Shown: piece by piece, positions 58,187 to 64,000 of the stretch | Position numbering within the stretch: the first letter of the stretch is position 1 | Layout of the letters: each line of letters begins with the position of its first letter | Assembly (NCBI RefSeq): GCF_000382245.1 | Contig: NZ_KB907869.1 | Location: 1-64,000 of the forward strand | DNA: 64,000 nucleotides | Reading direction: 5' to 3' | Source of the DNA: Kushneria aurantia DSM 21353 | GTDB lineage: Bacteria; Pseudomonadota; Gammaproteobacteria; Pseudomonadales; Halomonadaceae | The notes under the pieces: model-generated | What the model saw: only the letters and a program-made list of their open reading frames with translations | Database searches by the model: none | Told to the model about the DNA's origin: nothing | Position numbers and translations under genes: made by a program

Positions 58187-59245
58187 TCAATCGTGTCGTT
58201 GCTTCTGTGAAGCGCTGTCCTGTCCGCTCGGTGCCGGTGTGTCGTTGAAGCCGCTGGTGCTGATGTCGTGTGCGTTTTTCGCTACCGTATCGGCCGCCCA
58301 GGCGCCGCGGCTGCCCATCGGCCTGGGGCGTCCGGTGGTAGTATCACGGCTGGTCTGACGTTCCAGCTCGCAGTTGAGCGCTGCTCCCAGCAGCACAATG
58401 AAGGCCGAGATCCAGAACCACAGCAGCAGTACCATCACGGCGCCGATAGTGCCGTAGGTCTGGTTGTAGTTGGCGAAATTGCGCACATAGATCGAAAAGC
58501 CGATCGATGCCAGCGCCCACAGCAGGGTGGCCATCACGGCACCGACGCTCAGCCAGTTGGCGCGTGGCGGCGCACGGTCGGGTCCAAAACGATAGAGGAT
58601 GGTGATGGCAGCAATTACCAGCAGCAGCAGTACCGGCCAGCGGATATAGATCAAAAGCGCCGACAGGGCGTCACCGAAGGGCAGGCGAGCGAGCAGCGGC
58701 GGCAGTACCGCGATGGTGGCGAGTGTCAGGATGGTCATCACGATCAGACCGCCGGTCAGCACCCAGATGGTCAGGGTACGCTTGATCAGGCCACGCTTTT
58801 CGCGCTCGCCGTACATGATATTGAGCCCTGCCATGAAGCCGCGCATACCCTTGGAGGCGCTATAGACGGTGAACATCAGGCCGGCGATGGCGGTAATGCT
58901 CATACTGGTGGAGGCGCTGCTGCTGACCGCCAGTGCCTGGTCGCGGATGATGCTGGCGGACTCCGCAGGCAGCACGCTGCTGAGCATGGCGATCTGCGCC
59001 TGCACCTGCTGCGGATCGAAGGCCAGCCCCCAGATGGAGATGAAAGCGGCGATGGCAGGAAAGATACCCAGAAAGCCGTAAAAGGCGATGCTGGCGGCGA
59101 TCAGGTTGGCGTGATTGGCTTCCAGCTGATGCCTGACGCGCAGGCAGGTCTCCCACCAGCCACGACCGGGGATGGCCAGCGGAGTATCGGCGTCGCGGCC
59201 GCGACGATACGGGTCGGAAGAGGGAGGCTGTCTACTCTGCTGCAT
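58187..59245 (-). CDS. YihY/BrkB-family membrane protein
   Basis: A 352-residue inner-membrane protein with about six helices, the family segment LIAASIAFYGFLGIFPAIAA near residue 48 and RFGPDRAPPRANWLSVGAV near 222, followed by YNQTYGTIGAVMVLLLWFW near 266. The last 50 residues are polar and probably disordered. The family was once labelled ribonuclease BN in error; its true function is unclear. Confidence 0.88.
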   Translation of the reverse strand: MQQSRQPPSSDPYRRGRDADTPLAIPGRGWWETCLRVRHQLEANHANLIAASIAFYGFLGIFPAIAAFISIWGLAFDPQQVQAQIAMLSSVLPAESASIIRDQALAVSSSASTSMSITAIAGLMFTVYSASKGMRGFMAGLNIMYGEREKRGLIKRTLTIWVLTGGLIVMTILTLATIAVLPPLLARLPFGDALSALLIYIRWPVLLLLVIAAITILYRFGPDRAPPRANWLSVGAVMATLLWALASIGFSIYVRNFANYNQTYGTIGAVMVLLLWFWISAFIVLLGAALNCELERQTSRDTTTGRPRPMGSRGAWAADTVAKNAHDISTSGFNDTPAPSGQDSASQKQRHD

Positions 59246-59598
59246 GGTGATTATCCTGAAAAAAAGCGGTATCCAAAAACCGGCGCATCCTGCTGGTTCA
59301 GTGTAGGTCCTGCCGCGCCATTCGGCACCCGCGCCACAGGCAACCCGGTGCGCTGCTGTAGCGTTCGAGATTAAAAATTAAATGAATGCACAAATCGGTC
59401 GATATATATCTTGTGGGCTTCCTTCGTCGGCGTTTTGCATGTCTGAAGAACGAAGATGGCAGCATGGAGACCCGGCCCGCTGCGCAGGCTCGGGCGCAGA
59501 TCGGTTGGGGGCCGTTCGAAATACCACCGTTCCCCTGAGTTTGTTCTGATGGCGAAAAGGAAATCTACAGGCGATGCTGGCGTTCATGGAGGTTCTTC
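59246..59598. other. Intergenic region between BrkB-like and glutaredoxin-like genes
   Basis: 353 bp with no credible gene. An AT-rich stretch (about 59370-59415, including gatatatatctt) is the likely promoter region for one or both divergent genes. Confidence 0.45.
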
Positions 59599-59916
59599 AT
59601 GAGTAACGAAATCCTGTTGGTGGAGCGCACCCTCGAACGCCAGGCAGAGGTTGATCTGGCTTGTCGAGCCCTGAGGCTTTATGAGTCGGATACCTGCACC
59701 TTCTGCCACTTCGTGGAGATGGAGGTCGAGCGTCTCAATCTCAGTATCGAGCTGTTCAATATCGATGCCGAACCCGCTGCGCGGCAGGAGCTTGTCGAAG
59801 GTGGCGGACGGGCGCGGGTGCCCTGTTTGCGCATCGAGCACAGTGGTGGCGACATCCAGTGGCTGTATCAGGCCGCCGAGATCATCAAGTGGCTGGACCA
59901 TCACTTCGGATCCTGA
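59599..59916 (+). CDS. Glutaredoxin-like protein (CxxC type)
   Basis: A 105-residue thioredoxin-fold protein. Redox motif CTFC at about residues 34-37 in LYESDTCTFCHFVEMEVERL and cis-Pro region RVPCLRIEH near 73, with a glutathione-binding-like turn after it. Expected to reduce disulfides or glutathione adducts in the cytoplasm. GGAGG site before ATG 59599. It is related to the protein at 63491-63892, sharing QAEVDxACxxLxLY before the CxxC and VPCL after it. Confidence 0.87.
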   Translation: MSNEILLVERTLERQAEVDLACRALRLYESDTCTFCHFVEMEVERLNLSIELFNIDAEPAARQELVEGGGRARVPCLRIEHSGGDIQWLYQAAEIIKWLDHHFGS

Positions 59917-60059
59917 GCTTTCATCCTGCTGGCGGCATTTTGTGCCCTGGAAATTCTTGTATCGACTTGAAAATGCCGTAAAACAGCTAAAATGAGAGAG
60001 CGACGTCGAGATGGAATGCGCCAATAATGACGCTATCTCGACGAACGGAGGATATGACC

Positions 60060-60242
60060 ATGACGAAAGATGCCAAAACCGACAAGGCCGAAGGTTTTAT
60101 CGACAAGGTGGCCGGCAAGGCAAAGGAGATGATGGGCAAGGCGACCGACAGCTCGTCTACCGAAGCCGAAGGACGTGCCCAGCAATCCAAAGGCCATGTC
60201 GAATCCGCCAGGGGTGAAGCAAAGGAGTCACTCAAGAAGTAA
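60060..60242 (+). CDS. CsbD-family stress protein
   Basis: A 60-residue highly charged helical protein with the CsbD repeat pattern (KVAGKAKEMMGKATDSSSTE, then KGHVESARGEAKESL). CsbD proteins are induced by general stress; their molecular role is not known. ATG 60060 is preferred over ATG 60054 because the GGAGG site sits 8 nt before it but only 2 nt before the other. Confidence 0.88.
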   Translation: MTKDAKTDKAEGFIDKVAGKAKEMMGKATDSSSTEAEGRAQQSKGHVESARGEAKESLKK

Positions 60243-60267
60243 TATTGCGACACCCTGTGTCATATCG

Positions 60268-60297
60268 GGAGCCGCCTGCGGGTGGCTCCTTCTGTTT
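60268..60297 (+). terminator. Terminator after csbD-like gene
   Basis: Nine-pair stem GGAGCCGCC/GGTGGCTCC (one G-T pair) with a TGCG loop, followed by TTCTGTTT. Confidence 0.75.
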
Positions 60298-60338
60298 CAG
60301 GGTTATGCGCCGGTCGTCCCCCATTCCCAGGAGCGCCC

Positions 60339-61331
60339 ATGAAAGAGTGGCTGAGAACGCTGCCCAAGGCCGAACTGCATCTGCACATCGAGGGCACCCT
60401 CGAACCCGAGCTGATGTTCGAACTGGCGGCGCGCAACGGTATACGTCTCGCCTGGCAGAGCGTCGAGGCCCTGCGTGCGGCCTATGATTTCGACAGCCTG
60501 CAGTCCTTTCTCGACCTTTACTACCGGGGCATGAGCGTGCTCTGCACCCAACAGGACTTCTTCGAGCTGGCGATGGCCTACTTCGAGCGCGCCCATGACG
60601 ATGGCGTGGTTCATGTCGAACTCTCCTTCGACCCGCAGCCGCACCTCGAGCGTGGCGTGACGCTGCAGACGATCCTTGCCGGACTGGAAAGTGCATGCGA
60701 TGAGGCGCGCCGGCGTTTCGACATCTCCAGCGCGCTGATCATGAGCTTTCTGCGTGATCGTCCGGCACAGGAGGCGATGGCGGTGCTGGAGCAGGCCGCG
60801 CCCTGGTACGATCGGCTGGCAGCGGTGGGGCTGGACAGTGCCGAAGTGGGCAACCCGCCGGAGAAGTTCACGGCCGTTTTCGAACGCGCCCGAGCGCTGG
60901 GGCTGGCGCGTATCGCCCATGCCGGCGAAGAGGGGCCGGCGGACTACATCAGTGGCGCGCTGGATGCCCTCGATGTCTGCCGCATCGACCACGGCGTGCG
61001 CTGTCTGGAAGACGAGGCGCTGGTGGCACGGCTGCACAGCGAGCAGATTCCCCTGACCGTTTGCCCGCTCTCCAACGTCTATCTGAAGGTGTTCGAGCGG
61101 CTGGAGTCGCACTGCCTGCCGGCACTGCTCGACAACGGCCTGTGCGTCACCCTCAACTCCGATGACCCGGCCTACTTCGGCGGCGGCATGCTGGCCAATT
61201 TCATGGCCTGCCACGAGGCGTTCGGCTGGGACGAGGACGCCTTCCGCGAACTCTCGCGCAACGCCCTGGAGGCCGCCTTTATCGACGATCAGCGTCGCGA
61301 GCGGCTGCTTGCCGCGATTGCGGCGCACTGA
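60339..61331 (+). CDS. Adenine/adenosine deaminase (type 2 adenine deaminase-like)
   Basis: A 330-residue metal-dependent deaminase: HLHIEGTLEPELMFELAARN at residues 14-33 (two zinc His), ELSFDPQPHLERGV near 92, catalytic His/Glu in HAGEEGPADYI near 194, CRIDHGVRCLED near 213 and zinc Asp in NSDDPAYFGG near 273. Sequence signatures match the group first called adenosine deaminase but shown in Pseudomonas relatives to act on adenine, so purine salvage via hypoxanthine is the likely role. CAGGAG site before ATG 60339. Confidence 0.88.
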   Translation: MKEWLRTLPKAELHLHIEGTLEPELMFELAARNGIRLAWQSVEALRAAYDFDSLQSFLDLYYRGMSVLCTQQDFFELAMAYFERAHDDGVVHVELSFDPQPHLERGVTLQTILAGLESACDEARRRFDISSALIMSFLRDRPAQEAMAVLEQAAPWYDRLAAVGLDSAEVGNPPEKFTAVFERARALGLARIAHAGEEGPADYISGALDALDVCRIDHGVRCLEDEALVARLHSEQIPLTVCPLSNVYLKVFERLESHCLPALLDNGLCVTLNSDDPAYFGGGMLANFMACHEAFGWDEDAFRELSRNALEAAFIDDQRRERLLAAIAAH

Positions 61332-62228
61332 TCAGGACGCCGCACCGAGCAGCCACAGCGCCACGCTGAGGGTGAAAAACGACGCCACCGTGGCGGTCAG
61401 CAGAGCGGCGGCACACAGGCCATCCATCGCAAAGCGCGCGCCGAAGATAGGGTAGATGCTCAACATGGGCGCACCGGCGATCAGCAGTGCGCCGGTCATC
61501 AGCGCGGTGTCCTCGAGCGGGAAGAGCTGGAAAAAGAGCAGCACCATGAGCGGATGCAGGATCAGTTTGGCCAGTGCGATCTGCCCCACCCGGCGGTACA
61601 TGCCGCGCACCTTCAGGCCGTAGAGGGTACCGCCGATGACGAAAAGGGCGACCGGTGCTGAAGCGCTGGCCAGCATATCGACCGCCTGTGACAGCCAGCC
61701 GGGCAGGCGGATACCGGAAAGCGACAGCAGGGCTCCGCCGATAATGGCGATGAATACCGGGGTACGCCCCAGCCGCGAGAAGGTGGCCGTCAGGGTACGT
61801 ATCAGCGAGCCCTGCTGCTGACGGCCGGACTCGGCCAGGGTCAGGCAGATGGGCAGCATCAGCATATTTTCGACCAGCATGCACAGCGCCAGAGCGATAC
61901 CGGCGCTCTGCCCGATCACCATGGCGGCGACCGGATAGCCGATAAAGCCGCTGTTGGCGGTTGCCATGCCCAGCGCTTCGATAGCGGCGTGATCGAGCCG
62001 GCGACGCTGGAGTCCGAACGTCAGCGCCAGCCCCAGTGCCAGCGTCGCCAGCGAACCCAGCCCGTAGGCGAGCAGATAATGGCCGTTAAACATCTCGTCC
62101 AGTGGCTGCTCGCTCAGGGCGTGAATGATCAGTGCCGGCAGGGCGAAGTTGATCACGAAACGCCCCATGCCGCGGATGTGTTCGGCCTGCACGATCGCGC
62201 CTCTGGCGGCCAGCCAGCCCAGCGCCAT
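61332..62228 (-). CDS. AEC-family transporter (auxin efflux carrier type)
   Basis: A 10-helix inner-membrane carrier, 298 residues from ATG 62228; family motifs include GRFVINFALPALIIHAL near residue 22 and MATANSGFIGYPVAAMVIGQ near 87. Substrate unknown. From this ATG the first helix would be cut short. The frame stays open 13 codons further to a CTG at 62267, preceded by GGAG at a 9-nt spacing, restoring the usual N-terminus (AVLAITAPIFLLMALGW). A non-AUG start at 62267 is therefore likely. The gene's stop lies directly next to the deaminase stop. Confidence 0.85.
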   Translation of the reverse strand: MALGWLAARGAIVQAEHIRGMGRFVINFALPALIIHALSEQPLDEMFNGHYLLAYGLGSLATLALGLALTFGLQRRRLDHAAIEALGMATANSGFIGYPVAAMVIGQSAGIALALCMLVENMLMLPICLTLAESGRQQQGSLIRTLTATFSRLGRTPVFIAIIGGALLSLSGIRLPGWLSQAVDMLASASAPVALFVIGGTLYGLKVRGMYRRVGQIALAKLILHPLMVLLFFQLFPLEDTALMTGALLIAGAPMLSIYPIFGARFAMDGLCAAALLTATVASFFTLSVALWLLGAAS

Positions 62229-62404
62229 CAGCAGAAAGATGGGAGCGGTAATAGCAAGTACGGCCAGGGCGAATCACTCCGTAGGTAGACAGGAAATAGA
62301 AGAGTTTGTACGCACGAGCGGTGCCACGGCAAAAACTGCCGGGGTTGTATTACAGCGCTGGCGCCGTCATACAGTTCCCATATTCTCGATCAGAGGTGAT
62401 GGCT

Positions 62405-63448
62405 ATGCGCGCACGTCCGATATCACACGGCACCCTCGAGTGTTTCCCGGCGGGCCTTGTCGACGACAGCGGCGAGCCGGTCCATGCCGAGGTGTCGGCG
62501 GTGGTGTATGACGGCAAGCGGCTGATTCTGGGCAGCGACAAGCCGATACCGGGCGAAGGACGCTCCTCGGTATTCTCCGTCGATATCGACGACGAAGGCC
62601 GGCCGCACCCGGAGACGCTGGGTTATTATACCCAACCGCTGATCCGCAGTGCGATCAAGTACGAGGATTTCGCTCTCACCGCCGATGGCCGCCACGTGCT
62701 GGCGACCACCGGCTTCGATCGTATCAGCGATCGGGACCATTCGCTCAACGCCTACAACCACCTGCTGATCTGGCCGCTGGGCGATCCCGACCGGGTGCAG
62801 GTGGTCGACCCTGACCCGCGCGACAACGTCGAGGGATCGCTGGAGCTGCGCCAGCGGCTGACGGCCGCCATTGGCGTGCCCTACTACAAGATCGAGGGGC
62901 TGGCGGCGATCCCGGGCGAGCGCGACGACGGCATGCTGCTGTTCGGCGTGCGCGAACAGGGCCAGCATTTCGATGACTTCGAATACGTCTGCCGCGTGGT
63001 AGGCGCGCATTACCGCGTCAACGACAGCGGCGCACTGATATTTACCGACGATCTGCGCGAGGTCTATCGTTTCGACCCGGGCGAATTCGACGCGGTCGAG
63101 CACGTCTGCGGGCTCTCCAGCCTCGAATATGACCCCTATAATCATCGTCTCTATCTGATGACCAGTTTCGAAAACGAGAGCGAAGGGCTCGACAGCATTG
63201 GCGGCTATCTATGGCTTTTAAGCCTCGAGGCGTTCGCTCGCGGCGAGGCGCCGGCGCTGGTCGAGGATGACGAGGGCAATACCCTGGTGTTCGAGCACAA
63301 GTCGGAGGGACTGGCGGTGCTCGATCGTGATCGGCTGTTCGTCGCCTACGACAACGACCGCGAGCTGGCGCTGGGGTCGGTCGACGGCGATCGCGACGAG
63401 AAGCACGCCTGCGAAGCCCCCTGGACGCTGTTGAAAATGGTCGAGTAG
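62405..63448 (+). CDS. Unrecognised protein, possible beta-propeller
   Basis: A 347-residue acidic, soluble protein with no signal or membrane segment. It shows repeated strand-turn patterns with Asp-rich loops (VYDGKRLILGSDKP near 37, FALTADGRHVLATTGF near 93, LSSLEYDPYNHRLYLMTSF near 237, LDRDRLFVAYDNDREL near 315) that suggest a beta-propeller. I do not recognise the family. ATG 62405 has an AGAGGT site at good spacing; ATG 62399 is too close to it. No operon partner on either side. Confidence 0.7.
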   Translation: MRARPISHGTLECFPAGLVDDSGEPVHAEVSAVVYDGKRLILGSDKPIPGEGRSSVFSVDIDDEGRPHPETLGYYTQPLIRSAIKYEDFALTADGRHVLATTGFDRISDRDHSLNAYNHLLIWPLGDPDRVQVVDPDPRDNVEGSLELRQRLTAAIGVPYYKIEGLAAIPGERDDGMLLFGVREQGQHFDDFEYVCRVVGAHYRVNDSGALIFTDDLREVYRFDPGEFDAVEHVCGLSSLEYDPYNHRLYLMTSFENESEGLDSIGGYLWLLSLEAFARGEAPALVEDDEGNTLVFEHKSEGLAVLDRDRLFVAYDNDRELALGSVDGDRDEKHACEAPWTLLKMVE

Positions 63449-63490
63449 GGCGTCGCCCCTCGGCAGTTTCGAGAATTGTGGAGTTTGATT

Positions 63491-63892
63491 ATGGGTACAG
63501 TCACACGAACCTTTTTCCGCGGCGTGCGCAGCGCGTTGACGCCCGCCATGCTGGCTTTTGACCGCTTCGGCAAGCCGACACCAGTGGAGCGCTCCGCCGA
63601 GGCGCAGGCGGAAGTCGACCGCGCCTGTCAGGATCTGACGCTCTATCAGTTTCGTACCTGCCCCTTCTGCGTGAAGGTGCGCCACGAAATCCATCGCCTG
63701 GCGCTGCCGATCGCGCTGCGCGATACCCGCGAGGATCCGGCTGCCAAAGAGGCGTTGCAGGCCGGTGGCGGGCGCACCATGGTGCCCTGTTTGGCGATCG
63801 CCGGTGAGGGCAGCGAAACCCGCTGGCTCTACGAGTCGGAGGAGATCAAGCGCTACCTGCGCCATCGCTTCGAGCCGGCGTCGACGGGATAA
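63491..63892 (+). CDS. Glutaredoxin/GST-N-domain protein
   Basis: A 133-residue thioredoxin-fold protein with an N-terminal extension (TRTFFRGVRSALTPAMLAFD) that could lie on the membrane, then CPFC at about residue 57 in LYQFRTCPFCVKVRHEIHRL, cis-Pro region MVPCLAI near 98 and a final helix WLYESEEIKRYLRHRF. Probable glutathione-linked redox role. Related to 59599-59916. Confidence 0.85.
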   Translation: MGTVTRTFFRGVRSALTPAMLAFDRFGKPTPVERSAEAQAEVDRACQDLTLYQFRTCPFCVKVRHEIHRLALPIALRDTREDPAAKEALQAGGGRTMVPCLAIAGEGSETRWLYESEEIKRYLRHRFEPASTG

Positions 63893-63923
63893 GGCAGGTC
63901 CGGTCAGAGGGTTTCTCGGGGCC

Positions 63924-64000
63924 TCAGTAGTGGTATCGCAGCTGCGCGATAAGCAGAGCATCATCCGTGACCTTGTAGACCATGCGATGCTCTTCGTTGA
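63924..64000 (-). CDS. yoeB: YoeB-family toxin, C-terminal end (cut by window edge)
   Basis: Only the last 24 codons are in the window, reading NEEHRMVYKVTDDALLIAQL then RYHY and stop at 63924. NEEHRMVY and the terminal RYHY, with the catalytic His and Tyr, are diagnostic of the YoeB mRNA interferase of YefM-YoeB toxin-antitoxin pairs. The antitoxin gene is expected just beyond the right edge. Confidence 0.82.
   Translation of the reverse strand, partial: NEEHRMVYKVTDDALLIAQLRYHY

Overview
The window is high-GC DNA with the gene repertoire of a halophilic gammaproteobacterium, most likely a Halomonadaceae member (Halomonas, Kushneria or Salinicola type). That placement is inferred from gene content: an aryl polyene cluster, an Entner-Doudoroff sugar block, and a large glycogen/trehalose cluster. 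No rRNA, tRNA or CRISPR array was seen. Most genes are packed in operons with 4-bp ATGA overlaps.

Positions 14-17451 (minus strand) hold an aryl polyene (APE) type biosynthesis and export cluster. It runs from a chain-length-factor-like protein at 17451 through ACP, membrane protein, ligase-dehydratase fusion, glycosyltransferase, acyltransferase, LolA-like carrier, MMPL exporter, flavoprotein, DUF3261 lipoprotein, ketosynthase and dehydratase to a ketoreductase at the left edge. The left end has been rearranged. A segment holding ketoreductase, dehydratase and the end of the ketosynthase is present twice. The second ketoreductase copy is a pseudogene split by about 4 kb of AT-richer DNA carrying a LysR regulator, a YfcC-type carrier and a creatinase-like M24 protein.

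Positions 17530-20594 hold a phosphonate/selenate-type ABC importer with a double permease. Positions 21039-28343 are a glucose block: zwf-pgl-eda on the plus strand, then glk, hexose-6-phosphate mutarotase and an aldo/keto-reductase-like protein on the minus strand, then gap on the plus strand. The reductase homologue appears to have lost three of its four catalytic residues. Positions 28383-35585 are a mixed region: HAD dehalogenase, small hypothetical protein, dienelactone-hydrolase-like protein, pncB, FemAB-like acetyltransferase, fasciclin protein, and a NicO transporter with a DUF1007 partner.

Positions 36092-57417 are the largest functional unit: glgA-glgB-treZ-malQ-treY, a small DUF2934 protein, then glgX, glgE, a treS-maltokinase fusion and a second glgB. 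Together they encode two ways to build alpha-glucan (ADP-glucose via GlgA, maltose-1-phosphate via GlgE), two branching enzymes, debranching and disproportionation, and two routes linking glucan to trehalose (TreYZ and TreS). glgC and glgP are not in the window.

The right end (57463-64000) is a set of small stress and housekeeping genes: PRC-barrel protein, YihY/BrkB membrane protein, two related glutaredoxin-like proteins, CsbD, an adenine/adenosine deaminase, an AEC carrier, an unrecognised 347-residue protein, and the 3' end of a yoeB toxin gene cut by the window edge.
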